In this document: piece after piece, positions 50,398-60,052 of the stretch
Layout: every line of letters starts with the position of its first letter
Numbering within the stretch: position 1 is the stretch's first letter
DNA from: Marinobacter panjinensis
Lineage (GTDB): Bacteria; Pseudomonadota; Gammaproteobacteria; Pseudomonadales; Oleiphilaceae
NCBI RefSeq assembly: GCF_005298175.1
Contig: NZ_SZYH01000002.1
Location: 434,001 to 498,000, forward strand
Length of the DNA: 64,000 bases
Reading direction: 5' to 3'
Position numbers and translations under genes: made by a program
The notes under the pieces: generated by a model
Told to the model about the DNA's origin: nothing
What the model saw: only the letters and a program-made list of their open reading frames with translations
Database searches by the model: none

Positions 50398-52770
50398 ATG
50401 AAATTCAGTGAGCAGTGGCTACGGGAATGGGTCAATCCGGCGAACGACACCCAGGCATTGATGGACCAGATCACCATGGCGGGTCTGGAAGTTGACGGAT
50501 TCGAGCCAGTAGCCGGCAAGTTCAGTGGCATTGTGGTGGGTGAAGTGGTTTCCGTAGCGCCTCATCCGGATGCGGACAAGCTCCGGGTCTGTCAGGTTAG
50601 TGATGGCACCCAGACTGTACAGGTGGTTTGTGGCGCACCCAATGTCCGTGATGGCCTCAAGGTGCCTTTTGCCGTTGTCGGTGCGGTCCTGCCGGGTGAT
50701 TTCAAGATCAAGAAGGCAAAGCTTCGTGGGCAGCCGTCCGAAGGAATGCTGTGCTCGGAAGCCGAATTGGGTCTGTCTGAAAATCACGATGGCCTGATGG
50801 AATTGCCGGAAGATGCGCCGGTAGGCCAGGAACTGGCTGAATTTCTAAAACTGAATGACGTCACTATCGATGTGGACCTGACGCCGAACCGCAGTGACTG
50901 CCTCTCGATTAAAGGCATCGCCCGTGAAGTGGGGGTGCTGAACAGCCTGGTGGTTGAAGGCCCGGAGATCGGTCCGGTGGAAGCGGTACACCCTGAGGTG
51001 CCGGAGATTACGGTCAAGGCCCCAGAAGGCTGCCCCAGATACCTGGGCCGTATTCTGCGCAACGTGGACCTGAGCATTGAATCACCTCTGTGGATGCAGG
51101 AGAAGCTGCGTCGCTCCGGTATCCGCTCCATTGACGCGGCTGTGGATGTTACCAACTACGTCATGCTTGAGCTGGGCCAGCCCCTGCATGCGTTTGATCG
51201 CGACGAAATCGAAGGTGGCATCGTTGTTCGCATGGCAAAGCCAGGCGAAAAACTGGTACTGCTTGACGGGCAGGAAGTGGAGCTGACTGTTGATACTCTG
51301 GTTATTGCCGATCACGCCAAACCCATTGCCATTGCAGGTGTGATGGGCGGAGAGCATTCGGGCGTGAGTGAGAAAACCCGGGACCTGATTCTGGAAGCGG
51401 CGTATTTCGATCCAATCACCCTGGCCGGCAAGGCCCGCCATTATGGCCTCCATACCGACGCCTCTCATCGCTTTGAACGGGGTGTGGACTATGAGCTTGC
51501 CCGTGACGCCATGGAGCGGGCCACGGCATTGTTGATGTCGATCGTCGGCGGTGAGCCCGGCGACATTGTGGAAGTGGCGAGCAAGCAGGACCTTCCGGAA
51601 GACCGCACGGTGGATCTTCGCGAGCAGCGTGTAACGGATGTTCTTGGACTGGCAATTGACCGGACCACGGTTGAGGAAATCCTGACGCGGCTTGGCCTGC
51701 ATATCGATAAGCTGCTAAAGAACGGCTGGCGCGTGCATATACCCAGCTTCCGCCCGGATATCAGTATCGAAGAAGACCTGATTGAAGAGATTGGCCGAAT
51801 CTACGGCTACAACAATCTGCCTGTGACAGAGCCGATCGGGTCCCTCGGCCTGCGACCTCAGGAAGAAGCCATTCGCCCGGTTTCCGCCATCCAGGATTAC
51901 TTTGTCTCCTGTGGTTATCAGGAAGCGATTACCTACAGCTTCGTTGACCCGAAAGTCCAGGCTCTGGTTGATCCGGAGCGGGAAGGTATCGCTCTGGCGA
52001 ACCCGATTTCTTCCGATCTGTCGGTCATGCGCACAACCCTGTGGAGTGGGTTGCTGAAAACGGTGGCGCACAACCAGAATCGACAGCAGCCACGCATTCG
52101 ACTGTTCGAGACCGGCCTGAGGTTTGTAAAGGATGGCGACCAGATCGATCAGCAGCCAATGCTCGCTGGTGTGGTTGTTGGCAGTCAGCTACCCGAAAAC
52201 TGGGCGAACGGTCGCAGAAATGCCGATTTCTTTGATGTAAAAGGAGAAATGGAAAGCCTTTTCCGACTTCTTGGGATCGAAGTGCAGTTTCTTGCCAGCC
52301 AGCACCCGGCTTTGCATCCAGGCCAGACGGCTGAATTGCTGCGGGATGGCGAACATGTAGGCTGGCTGGGCACGTTGCACCCACAAGTTCAGAAAAAACT
52401 GGAACTTAATGGCACGATTCTGATGTTTGAGCTATTCTTGAATTCGATCGTTTCTGGATATGTGCCTAATTTCAAAGATGTTTCAAAATTCCCTGAAGTT
52501 CGGCGTGATTTGGCTATTATTATCGGAAGCGATGTGGGGTTTGCAGATGTTGAGCGTGTGGCGAAAAAGCACGCTGGCGAGCACCTCACGGCTTTGCGTG
52601 CGTTTGATGTCTATGAAGGTGAAAGCCTGGGTGAAGGTAATCGCAGCCTTGCCCTCAGCCTGTTCTGGCAGCATCCTGAGCGCACACTAAATGAAGAAGA
52701 GGTGCATTCGCTCTTCAACGGTGTCATAGAGGCATTGCAGGAAGAGCTGGGGGCAACACTGAGGAGTTAA
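50398..52770 (+). CDS. pheT: Phenylalanyl-tRNA synthetase beta subunit
   Basis: The 790-residue subunit has an N-terminal tRNA-binding (EMAP-like) domain (KFSGIVVGEVVSVAPHPDADKLRVCQVSDG, about 41-70), the B3/B4 editing domain (ASHRFERGVDYELARDAMERATALLMSI), B5, a catalytic-like core, and the C-terminal ferredoxin-fold anticodon-binding domain (FPEVRRDLAIIIGSDV). Length matches E. coli PheT (795). Three bases separate its stop from the ihfA start. Confidence 0.97.
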   Translation: MKFSEQWLREWVNPANDTQALMDQITMAGLEVDGFEPVAGKFSGIVVGEVVSVAPHPDADKLRVCQVSDGTQTVQVVCGAPNVRDGLKVPFAVVGAVLPGDFKIKKAKLRGQPSEGMLCSEAELGLSENHDGLMELPEDAPVGQELAEFLKLNDVTIDVDLTPNRSDCLSIKGIAREVGVLNSLVVEGPEIGPVEAVHPEVPEITVKAPEGCPRYLGRILRNVDLSIESPLWMQEKLRRSGIRSIDAAVDVTNYVMLELGQPLHAFDRDEIEGGIVVRMAKPGEKLVLLDGQEVELTVDTLVIADHAKPIAIAGVMGGEHSGVSEKTRDLILEAAYFDPITLAGKARHYGLHTDASHRFERGVDYELARDAMERATALLMSIVGGEPGDIVEVASKQDLPEDRTVDLREQRVTDVLGLAIDRTTVEEILTRLGLHIDKLLKNGWRVHIPSFRPDISIEEDLIEEIGRIYGYNNLPVTEPIGSLGLRPQEEAIRPVSAIQDYFVSCGYQEAITYSFVDPKVQALVDPEREGIALANPISSDLSVMRTTLWSGLLKTVAHNQNRQQPRIRLFETGLRFVKDGDQIDQQPMLAGVVVGSQLPENWANGRRNADFFDVKGEMESLFRLLGIEVQFLASQHPALHPGQTAELLRDGEHVGWLGTLHPQVQKKLELNGTILMFELFLNSIVSGYVPNFKDVSKFPEVRRDLAIIIGSDVGFADVERVAKKHAGEHLTALRAFDVYEGESLGEGNRSLALSLFWQHPERTLNEEEVHSLFNGVIEALQEELGATLRS

Positions 52771-52773
52771 CAG

Positions 52774-53076
52774 ATGGCGGCTTTGACGAAAGCGGAAATG
52801 GCGGAGCGCTTGTACGAAGAATTGGGACTTAACAAACGCGAAGCCAAGGAGATGGTAGAAGCTTTCTTCGACGAAATCAGGGGCGCTCTCAGCCATAACG
52901 AACAGGTCAAACTGTCAGGATTCGGCAACTTTGATCTGCGCGACAAGAAGCAGAGGCCGGGACGGAACCCGAAGACTGGTGAGGAAATCCCGATCAGTGC
53001 ACGGCGAGTTGTTACGTTTCGACCGGGACAAAAACTTAAACAGAAAGTAGAAGCGTATGCTGGAACCCAGTCATAA
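52774..53076 (+). CDS. ihfA: Integration host factor alpha subunit
   Basis: The 100-residue protein MAALTKAEMAERLYEELG forms the IhfA/IhfB heterodimer that bends DNA. The DNA-binding arm contains KKQRPGRNPKTGEEIPIS with the intercalating Pro in RNPKTGE, and the tail VVTFRPGQKLKQKVE is as in E. coli. It follows pheT by three bases and overlaps the MerR-type gene by 20 bases, the gene order I recall from Pseudomonas. Confidence 0.96.
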   Translation: MAALTKAEMAERLYEELGLNKREAKEMVEAFFDEIRGALSHNEQVKLSGFGNFDLRDKKQRPGRNPKTGEEIPISARRVVTFRPGQKLKQKVEAYAGTQS

Positions 53077-53422
53077 CAACGAGCTACCGACAATACCGGG
53101 TAAACGTTACTTTACCATTGGTGAAGTCGCCGAACTCTGCGCGGTAAAAGCGCACGTTCTCAGGTATTGGGAGCAGGAGTTTCCTCAACTGTCGCCGGTC
53201 AAGCGTCGTGGTAATCGCCGCTATTACCAGCGTGCGGATGTGATCACCATTCGCCAGATCCGAAGCCTGCTCTACGATCAGGGCTATACCATTGGCGGGG
53301 CGAAACAGAAGCTCAGCAGCCACGAGGTAAAAGACGACACTTCCCAGTACAAGCAACTGATACGGCAGATGATCACCGAGCTTGAGGAAGTTCTGGATGT
53401 GCTCAACACTCCGGTGAAGTGA
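53057..53422 (+). CDS. MerR family regulator (PheT-IhfA operon type)
   Basis: The 121-residue protein has an N-terminal MerR winged helix (YFTIGEVAELCAVKAHVLRYWEQEFPQLSPVKRRGNRRYY) and a C-terminal dimerisation helix (about 85-118). No effector cysteines are visible. It overlaps ihfA by 20 bases and is read in another frame, indicating coupling. Similar proteins sit after ihfA in many gammaproteobacteria, target unknown. A terminator follows at 53448-53473. Confidence 0.9.
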   Translation: MLEPSHNNELPTIPGKRYFTIGEVAELCAVKAHVLRYWEQEFPQLSPVKRRGNRRYYQRADVITIRQIRSLLYDQGYTIGGAKQKLSSHEVKDDTSQYKQLIRQMITELEEVLDVLNTPVK

Positions 53423-53447
53423 ACGCCCGCCCAGGTCAGATATCAAA

Positions 53448-53473
53448 AACCGAAGGTTCGCCTTCGGTTTTTT
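53448..53473 (+). terminator. Rho-independent terminator of the translation operon
   Basis: AACCGAAGG (53448-53456) and CCTTCGGTT (53461-53469) form a stem closed by TTCG, followed by five more T. It is 26 bases after the MerR-type gene and ends the thrS-to-merR operon. Confidence 0.9.
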
Positions 53474-53547
53474 TGTTCTCAGTGGCTATTTTCATGCAAT
53501 GGCTCGTATAGCTATCTGCATCTATTATCAAACAGGAGACAAGCAGC

Positions 53548-53919
53548 ATGATCGGATACGTCACCATTGGTGTTAAGGACATGGCGAGAGCCAAGAAGTT
53601 TTACCTGGACCTGCTGGGTGATCTTGGCGCCAAAGAACTGCTGGATCTTGGTCGAATCGCATTTATCGGTAAGGACATGAAGTCACCGATGTTGGCGGTT
53701 TGCACGCCGGCGGATGGCCAGGATGCGAACTGTGGTAACGGAAATATGTTCGCGATCTCGCCGGGTTCGAAAGAGGCGGTCGATGCCCATTACCACCGCG
53801 CGATTGAGCTGGGGGGAACCAGTGACGGAGAGCCGGGCCAGCGTATCCCTAATCAGTTCTACGGCGCCTACGTTCGCGACCCGGATGGGAACAAGCTGGC
53901 CTTCTTCCATTTCGGCTAG
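53548..53919 (+). CDS. VOC (glyoxalase-like) family protein
   Basis: The 123-residue protein has a VOC fold: MIGYVTIGVKDMARAKKFYLDLLGDLGAKEL, then GAYVRDPDGNKLAFFHFG at the C-terminus, where the Asp/His/Glu metal ligands usually lie. The expected ligand pattern is incomplete, so catalytic activity is unsure. AACAGGAG precedes the ATG. It lies 28 bases upstream of eutB and may be in the same transcript, though a link to ethanolamine use is not established. Confidence 0.82.
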   Translation: MIGYVTIGVKDMARAKKFYLDLLGDLGAKELLDLGRIAFIGKDMKSPMLAVCTPADGQDANCGNGNMFAISPGSKEAVDAHYHRAIELGGTSDGEPGQRIPNQFYGAYVRDPDGNKLAFFHFG

Positions 53920-53947
53920 TCGCTCGTGAAACAGGGCGGGCAAGCAG

Positions 53948-55360
53948 ATGACTCACAAGTACACCTTTACACTGGGAGCACGAACCTGGCACTTCAGGAC
54001 CCTTGCAGACCTGTTGGCAAAGGCATCGCCGGCACGATCAGGTGACCGGCTCGCCGGTATCATGGCCGAGTCCGCGGAAGAGCGTGTGGTTGCCCAGATG
54101 CGCCTGGCAGAGCTGCCGCTCAGGGAGTTTCTCTCCGAGGCGCTGGTGCCTTATGAGCAGGATGAGGTCACGCGTCTGATACTGGATTCCCACGATCCAG
54201 TCGCATTCGCACCGGTAGCACACCTCACCGTGGGGGACTTTCGCAACTGGTTGCTGAGCGATCACGCAACGCCGGACTCTCTGGAAAAACTGCGCCCCGG
54301 GCTGACTCCGGAAATGGTCGCGGCCGTCAGCAAGTTGATGCGGAACCAGGATCTCATCCTGGTAGCGAAGAAATGCCAGGTGACAACGGCCTTCCGGAAC
54401 ACCATCGGCCTGCCCGGCCATCTCTCAACCCGCCTGCAGCCGAATCATCCGACTGACGACGTTTCCGGCATTGCCGCCAGCATCCTGGACGGTCTGCTTT
54501 ACGGGAATGGCGATGCGGTCATCGGCATCAACCCGGCCACAGACAACGTCAGCCAGGCCATCAAACTGATGGGGCTGGTGGATGATGTTATCCGGAAATA
54601 CGACATTCCCACCCAGTCCTGTGTGCTTACCCATGTCACCAACACCCTTGAAGCAATTGAGCAGGGCGCACCGGTGGACCTGGTGTTCCAGTCCATCGGG
54701 GGCACGGAGGCCACCAACCGCAGCTTTGGCTTCAATCTCTCGACACTGCAGGAGGCGCAGGAGGCGGCCCTGTCCCTGAAGCGGGGTACGGTCGGCAACA
54801 ACGTGATGTACTTCGAGACGGGGCAGGGCAGCGCCTTGTCTGCAAACGCCCACAACGGCATCGACCAGCAGACCTGTGAGGCAAGGGCCTACGCCGTGGC
54901 ACGGCGCTTCGATCCGCTGCTGGTCAATACGGTTGTTGGTTTTATCGGCCCGGAATACCTGTTTGACGGGAAGGAAATCATCCGCGCTGGCCTGGAGGAT
55001 CACTTTTGCGGGAAGCTGCTCGGCCTGCCCATGGGGTGCGATATCTGTTACACCAACCATGCGGAAGCCGACCAGAACGATATGGACAACCTGCTTACCC
55101 TGCTGGGGGTCGCAGGCTGCACCTTCATAATGGGTATTCCCGGTTCCGACGACATCATGCTGAACTACCAGACCACCTCCTTCCACGACGCTCTTTACGC
55201 TCGCCGAGTCCTTGACCTGAAGGCTGCTCCCGAGTTCGAGGACTGGCTCGTTCGAATGCAGATTTTCGAGAACGCCTCACGGTACGAACCGAGCCGGCAG
55301 TTACCGGACCCGTTCAGGGCGCCATTGAAAGCGTTGACCCGGGAGGTAGGCGATGAGTGA
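53948..55360 (+). CDS. eutB: Ethanolamine ammonia-lyase large subunit
   Basis: The 470-residue subunit, with EutC, forms the adenosylcobalamin enzyme that converts ethanolamine to acetaldehyde and ammonia. Characteristic segments include YGNGDAVIGINPATDN, FQSIGGTEATNRSFGFNL, YFETGQGSALSANAHNG and the final MGIPGSDDIMLNYQTTSFHDALYAR. Length is slightly above E. coli EutB (453). No eut microcompartment or reactivase genes are present, as in pseudomonads with simple eutBC. EutB's stop overlaps the eutC start by eight bases. Confidence 0.96.
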   Translation: MTHKYTFTLGARTWHFRTLADLLAKASPARSGDRLAGIMAESAEERVVAQMRLAELPLREFLSEALVPYEQDEVTRLILDSHDPVAFAPVAHLTVGDFRNWLLSDHATPDSLEKLRPGLTPEMVAAVSKLMRNQDLILVAKKCQVTTAFRNTIGLPGHLSTRLQPNHPTDDVSGIAASILDGLLYGNGDAVIGINPATDNVSQAIKLMGLVDDVIRKYDIPTQSCVLTHVTNTLEAIEQGAPVDLVFQSIGGTEATNRSFGFNLSTLQEAQEAALSLKRGTVGNNVMYFETGQGSALSANAHNGIDQQTCEARAYAVARRFDPLLVNTVVGFIGPEYLFDGKEIIRAGLEDHFCGKLLGLPMGCDICYTNHAEADQNDMDNLLTLLGVAGCTFIMGIPGSDDIMLNYQTTSFHDALYARRVLDLKAAPEFEDWLVRMQIFENASRYEPSRQLPDPFRAPLKALTREVGDE

Positions 55361-56180
55361 AGAGAGGCCGCTTGTTACCGGAAATGTCTGGCGGGTACTG
55401 CGCCAGTTTACCGATGCCCGGATTGGCCTGGGCAGGGCTGGCATCAGCCTGCCTACGCACGAGCTCCTCAAGTTTCAGCTCGCCCATGCCCGGGCTAGGG
55501 ATGCGGTTCACTTTCCACTGGATGTGAAGCGTCTGGTGGAAAACCTGAACGCATCACCAGCAGCCTTGCCGGGCGAATCCCCGCTGTTGCTGAAAAGCCA
55601 GGCGCAAGACAGGCTGACCTACCTTCAGCGGCCGGATCTGGGGCGGGAGTTGTCGCAAGAGTCGGTACAACAGCTTGCCAGACACCGGGTCCGCGATCAG
55701 AGCGAGCCCGTCGTGGCTATTGTGATTGTCGATGGACTGTCATCCTCCGCGATCCAGAACAGCGCGGAGCCCATGGTCACGCAGCTTCTCAGGGATCTGG
55801 GTGAAGACCCCGGGGATTGGCGACTGGCGCCCTTGAGCATTGTGGAGCAGGGGCGGGTGGCCATAGGTGACGAGATTGGCGAATGCCTGGGAGCCAGCGT
55901 GGTGGTTGTCCTGATCGGTGAGCGCCCGGGTCTCAGCTCACCCGATAGTCTGGGGATGTATCTTACCTGGGGGCCGGAGAGGGGTTTGAGCGACGCGCGC
56001 CGCAACTGCATCTCGAATGTGCGGCCAGGCGGCTTGAGTTTTGAGCAAGCAAGCCAACGACTTCGCCACCTGATGGAAGAGGCAAGACGACTCAGGATAT
56101 CCGGAATCAGTCTCAAAGATCGAACGGATGAGGTTGTGATCGAGACAACGGCTAACAGCACGACTTTCCTGACCGACTGA
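55353..56180 (+). CDS. eutC: Ethanolamine ammonia-lyase small subunit
   Basis: The 275-residue subunit completes the B12-dependent lyase. It contains FTDARIGLGRAGISLPTHELLKFQLAHARARDAVH (about residues 14-48), VAIVIVDGLSSSAIQN and a C-terminal Cys-bearing ISNVRPGGLSFEQA. The start lies within the eutB end, with GGAGG (55342-55346) as ribosome site. Downstream, a stem of CAAAGCCCGG and CCGGGCTTTG (56187-56216) lies before tRNA-Pro; it may serve both strands. Confidence 0.95.
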   Translation: MSEERPLVTGNVWRVLRQFTDARIGLGRAGISLPTHELLKFQLAHARARDAVHFPLDVKRLVENLNASPAALPGESPLLLKSQAQDRLTYLQRPDLGRELSQESVQQLARHRVRDQSEPVVAIVIVDGLSSSAIQNSAEPMVTQLLRDLGEDPGDWRLAPLSIVEQGRVAIGDEIGECLGASVVVVLIGERPGLSSPDSLGMYLTWGPERGLSDARRNCISNVRPGGLSFEQASQRLRHLMEEARRLRISGISLKDRTDEVVIETTANSTTFLTD

Positions 56181-56186
56181 AAACAG

Positions 56187-56216
56187 CAAAGCCCGGACCT
56201 TCCGGCCCGGGCTTTG
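56187..56216. terminator. Hairpin between eutC and tRNA-Pro
   Basis: CAAAGCCCGG (56187-56196) and CCGGGCTTTG (56207-56216) form a 10-bp stem. It lies seven bases after the eutC stop and 13 before the tRNA 3' end on the opposite strand. The T-run is short (TTT), so termination strength is moderate; it probably ends both transcripts. Confidence 0.65.
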
Positions 56217-56228
56217 TGTAGGGAATTC

Positions 56229-56305
<77 letters not shown>

Positions 56306-56417
56306 AAATGCTATTAGCCAAAGAAACTTGAGATGAATCTCAGTGGCTTAGCGGGAGCGAAGTCTACACCAGCGCCCGCAAAAAATAAACATCCTTTCTG
56401 CATTTCCCGGGGTATTT

Positions 56418-58064
56418 CTACTGCAGCTTGGTTTTCCGAAGTTCACGGATAAATTCCGGAGGATCAAAGCTGTATGCCGTGGCATCTGGCCAGTAAATGT
56501 CGAATACCCGCTCACCGGTCTTGCCTTTCAGAAGAGCGCCTGGTTCGAGGAACGGGTAGAGGTCCATGTAGGAGTGGATTTCCGTTCTGGAAGTGCGGCG
56601 GATGATGTGCTCCGGGCCCAGTTCTGATGGGTGCCTGAGGCCTGAGGCCGCGAGCAGGTTCATTAACGCGTCGAGGGTATTTCTGTGGTAGTTGTAAACC
56701 CGTTGGCTTTTGTTCCGAACATCGAGTTTTTCACTGCGTCTGGGATCCTGGGTGGCAACCCCGCTGGGACATTTTCCGGTGTGGCAGTTCAGAGCCTGGA
56801 TGCAGCCCAATGAAAACATATATCCACGGGCCGCGTTGCACCAGTCGGCACCCATTGCCAGGGTTCTGGCGACGTTGAAGGCCGAGGTGATCTTGCCGGC
56901 TGCGCCTATGGCGATGTCCTCTCGCAGGTTAGTCCCAACCAGGGTGTTATGAACCAGCAGTAAGGCCTCTTTCATGGGGGTTCCCAGCCGGTTGATAAAC
57001 TCAAGGGGAGCCGCCCCCGTGCCTCCTTCGCCGCCATCGACAACTATGAAGTCAGGTTTCTTCCCTGTTTCAAGCATTGCCTTGACGATGGCAAACCATT
57101 CCCAGGGGTGGCCTATGGCCAGTTTGAAACCCACTGGCTTGCCGCCTGACAGTTCACGTAGTCGTTCCAGGAACTCCAGTAGTTCAATGGGAGTCGAGAA
57201 CGCTGAATGACTGGCGGGGGAGACCACATCTTCGCCGGGTTTGACGCCCCGTGCCTCGGCAATTTCAGTTGTGACTTTCTCTCCGGGAAGAATGCCGCCG
57301 TGGCCGGGTTTCGCACCTTGAGATAGTTTGACCTCTATCATTTTTACCTGGTCCGTTGTGGCATTCTGGGCAAACATGTCCTCATTGAACGTTCCATCTT
57401 TGTGGCGACACCCGAAGTAGCCGGAACCAATCTCCCACACCAGATCTCCTCCTGGTTCGCGGTGATAACGGGAGATGGAGCCTTCACCTGTATCGTGATA
57501 GAAACCGCCCATTTTCGCGCCGGTATTCAGGCTCAGAATGGCATTGGCGGAGAGCGAGCCGAAGCTCATGGCCGATATGTTGAACACGCTGGCGTTGTAA
57601 GGCTTGGCGCAGTGTTTTCCGATCACGATGCGAAAGTCCGAATCTGTAAGCGCTACTGGCATCAGCGAGTGATTAATCCACTCGAACTTCTCGTCATACA
57701 TACTTAACTGGGAGCCGAAAGGGCGTTTGTCGAGAATGTTCTTGGCCCGTTGGTAGACGATGGTGCGCTGTTCCCGTGAAAAGGGACGTTCCTCGGTGTC
57801 TGACTGAATAAAGTATTGCCGTATTTCGGGGCCGATGGATTCGAGAAAGTACCGAAAGTGGGCAAGAATCGGATAATTGCGACTGACCGTGTGTTTGCGC
57901 TGAAACAGATCCCAGGTGCCAAGTGCGGTCAGCCCGCCGAATAAAAGAGGCAGCGCTATTGCCCAACCCTCCAGCAGAAAGCCAGCCAGCAAGGAAATCA
58001 GTAGACCTGCCACGCTCAGTATATAGACAGTGTAGCGAAAGGGGACGGTTCGAGTTTTTGCCAT
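56418..58064 (-). CDS. FMN-binding glutamate synthase family protein
   Basis: The 548-residue protein has two N-terminal membrane segments (about 10-50), followed by a glutamate-synthase-like FMN barrel with GEGSISRYHREPGGDLVWEIG, VDGGEGGTGAAPLEF and a 3Fe-4S cysteine triad in CIQALNCHTGKCPSGVATQ (C-x5-C-x4-C). Stand-alone GltB-central-domain proteins lack the glutaminase half, so ammonia must come from elsewhere or the substrate differs. The ATG at 58064 has AGAGGA upstream. It lies between tRNA-Pro and the divergent BCCT genes. The substrate is unknown. Confidence 0.87.
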   Translation of the reverse strand: MAKTRTVPFRYTVYILSVAGLLISLLAGFLLEGWAIALPLLFGGLTALGTWDLFQRKHTVSRNYPILAHFRYFLESIGPEIRQYFIQSDTEERPFSREQRTIVYQRAKNILDKRPFGSQLSMYDEKFEWINHSLMPVALTDSDFRIVIGKHCAKPYNASVFNISAMSFGSLSANAILSLNTGAKMGGFYHDTGEGSISRYHREPGGDLVWEIGSGYFGCRHKDGTFNEDMFAQNATTDQVKMIEVKLSQGAKPGHGGILPGEKVTTEIAEARGVKPGEDVVSPASHSAFSTPIELLEFLERLRELSGGKPVGFKLAIGHPWEWFAIVKAMLETGKKPDFIVVDGGEGGTGAAPLEFINRLGTPMKEALLLVHNTLVGTNLREDIAIGAAGKITSAFNVARTLAMGADWCNAARGYMFSLGCIQALNCHTGKCPSGVATQDPRRSEKLDVRNKSQRVYNYHRNTLDALMNLLAASGLRHPSELGPEHIIRRTSRTEIHSYMDLYPFLEPGALLKGKTGERVFDIYWPDATAYSFDPPEFIRELRKTKLQ

Positions 58065-58222
58065 TGGATCCTCTGAGCGTTGAGCGACACTGTGGTGAAG
58101 TGCTAGCAGCATTTAACCGGGTCTTACGTGGTTCGGGGTGAAGTCGGTTCAGCTGACTTTCTCCGAATACCGGAATAGTGGTCTAAGATTGTTTTAAGGG
58201 CGTAGATATGCGCATCATAGGT

Positions 58223-58259
58223 GTTTTGAGTTCAAAGCAATAGTATGGCGAACTTGTAA
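58223..58259. promoter_or_regulatory. Shared upstream element of BCCT gene 1
   Basis: This 37-base block matches the one at 60053-60089 at 32 of 37 positions. It contains TTTTGA-N2-TCAAA, a dyad, then AGCAATA and ATGGCGAACTT. It lies 84 bases before the GTG start. Retention in both copies suggests an operator or promoter element. Confidence 0.5.
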
Positions 58260-58306
58260 CGTTTGCATCCGAACAAAGCCAACTTACCTGGACAGGAGGC
58301 TCAAAC

Positions 58307-59896
58307 GTGGGCGACGTTATAAAAGACGAATACTCAACGGATTACGTCGCAGGCCAGGATAATATTCAAAAGTATGGTCTTGACCTGCATGCGCCAGTTT
58401 TTCCTATTACGGCCGTACTGGTCCTAACTTTCGTTATAGGTACCCTGATCTTTCCATCGGAAGCCAAAGAAATTCTTGACGGCGCAAAATGGTGGATACT
58501 TGGTCAGTTTGATTGGTTTTTTCTGCTTAGCGCAAACATCATGGTGATTGTTGCTCTAGCGCTGATTTTTCTGCCAATAGGCAACATCCGCATTGGCGGT
58601 GTAGACGCCTCACCGGATTTTTCTACATTTTCATGGTTCGCAATGCTGTTTGCAGCCGGTATGGGTATCGGCCTGATGTTTTGGGCGGTGGCGGAACCGG
58701 TGGCCTATTACACCGGTTGGTACGAAACGCCTCTGGGGGTTGAGGCCAACACCCCAGAGGCTGCAAGGCTGGCCATGGGCGCCACCATGTACCACTGGGG
58801 TCTGCATCCTTGGGCAGTCTACTCGCTGGTCGCCCTTTCACTGGCATTTTTCGCCTACAACAAGGGTATGCCGCTGACCATTCGCTCCGCCTTCTTTCCC
58901 TTGCTTAAAGATCGGGTTTGGGGCTGGCCGGGCCACGTCATTGATACGATGGCTGTATTTGCAACGATTTTCGGGCTTGCCGCCTCGTTGGGTTTCGGCG
59001 CTCAGCAGGCCGCATCAGGGCTGGACTATCTGTTTGGGATCTCTGCCACTGTCAACATACAGATGGCCATTATCACCGGTGTGACGGCAGCAGCTCTGAT
59101 CTCGGTTTTGCGGGGCCTTGATGGCGGCGTGAAAGTCCTCAGCAACATCAACATGGCATTGGCAGGCATTCTGATGTTCTTCATCATTTTTGCCGGCCCA
59201 ACCATGACCATCATTGAGACGATCTGGGTTACGTCGTCCAGTTATGTGTCTAATAGCCTGGCATTAAGCAACCCGTTTGGGCGCGAGGACGAGACCTGGT
59301 TCCACGGCTGGACCGTCTTCTATTGGGCCTGGTGGATTTCCTGGTCGCCGTTCGTCGGTATGTTTATCGCTCGTGTGTCCCGCGGCCGCACGGTTCGTGA
59401 GTTTGTCACGGCGGTGTTGCTCGTTCCGACCATTATTACCGTGGTCTGGATGAGTGCATTCGGTGGCGCTGCCTTGGAGCAGGTGCAGGAGGGCATTGGC
59501 GCCCTGGCCGAGGATGGCCTGACCGACGTTTCTCTGGCTTCGTTCCAGATGCTCGCCAACCTGCCGCTCGTCGGGGCTACGTCGTTCGTTGGTATCATAC
59601 TGGTATTGGTTTTCTTCATAACGTCGTCCGACTCCGGCTCGCTGGTTGTCGATAGCATTACCGCCGGTGGTAAAACCGATGCGCCGACTGCACAGCGCGT
59701 ATTCTGGGTGGTAATGGAAGGTGCGATCGCCGCTGCGATGATATTTGGCGGTGGCGAGGACGCGCTCGGTGCGATTCAGGCGGTTGCGATATCGGCTGGT
59801 CTGCCATTCACTGCGATCTTGTTGGTGATGACCTGGGGGCTGCTGAAAGGCCTTACGCATGAGCGCAAACTGCTCCTGGCGGAGGGCAAGCTCTAA
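58307..59896 (+). CDS. BCCT family transporter, copy 1
   Basis: The 529-residue inner-membrane protein has twelve predicted helices and the BCCT signatures FAAGMGIGLMFWAVAEP (about 114-130), AMYHWGLHPWAVYSLVALSLAFF-like region (with GATMYHWGLHPWA) and WWISWSPFVGMFIARVSRGRT in helix 8. BCCT carriers import betaine, choline, carnitine or related quaternary amines with Na+ or H+. The C-terminal tail after the last helix is short (HERKLLLAEGKL), so it lacks the long osmosensing tail of BetP. The start is GTG with GGAGG before it. A paralogue with near-identical ends follows at 60140. Confidence 0.93.
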   Translation: MGDVIKDEYSTDYVAGQDNIQKYGLDLHAPVFPITAVLVLTFVIGTLIFPSEAKEILDGAKWWILGQFDWFFLLSANIMVIVALALIFLPIGNIRIGGVDASPDFSTFSWFAMLFAAGMGIGLMFWAVAEPVAYYTGWYETPLGVEANTPEAARLAMGATMYHWGLHPWAVYSLVALSLAFFAYNKGMPLTIRSAFFPLLKDRVWGWPGHVIDTMAVFATIFGLAASLGFGAQQAASGLDYLFGISATVNIQMAIITGVTAAALISVLRGLDGGVKVLSNINMALAGILMFFIIFAGPTMTIIETIWVTSSSYVSNSLALSNPFGREDETWFHGWTVFYWAWWISWSPFVGMFIARVSRGRTVREFVTAVLLVPTIITVVWMSAFGGAALEQVQEGIGALAEDGLTDVSLASFQMLANLPLVGATSFVGIILVLVFFITSSDSGSLVVDSITAGGKTDAPTAQRVFWVVMEGAIAAAMIFGGGEDALGAIQAVAISAGLPFTAILLVMTWGLLKGLTHERKLLLAEGKL

Positions 59897-60052
59897 AAGC
59901 TTGAACTTGAAGAAGCAAAACTGGGTTTCACCCTGGAAGGCGCTATACTGCTGTATGTCCATGCAGTACGGTGTCTTCTTTCATGGAGAAACATTTTGTC
60001 AGAAGGATTGACCTGAAGGTTCCGGGGAAGTCGAGGGTAGCCAGTCTTTGAT

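Noticed and set aside
56325..56358. Hairpin-like AGCCA/TGGCT with GAGAT/ATCTC upstream of tRNA-Pro
   Set aside because: Short arms with interruptions in a tRNA promoter region; too weak to call a feature.
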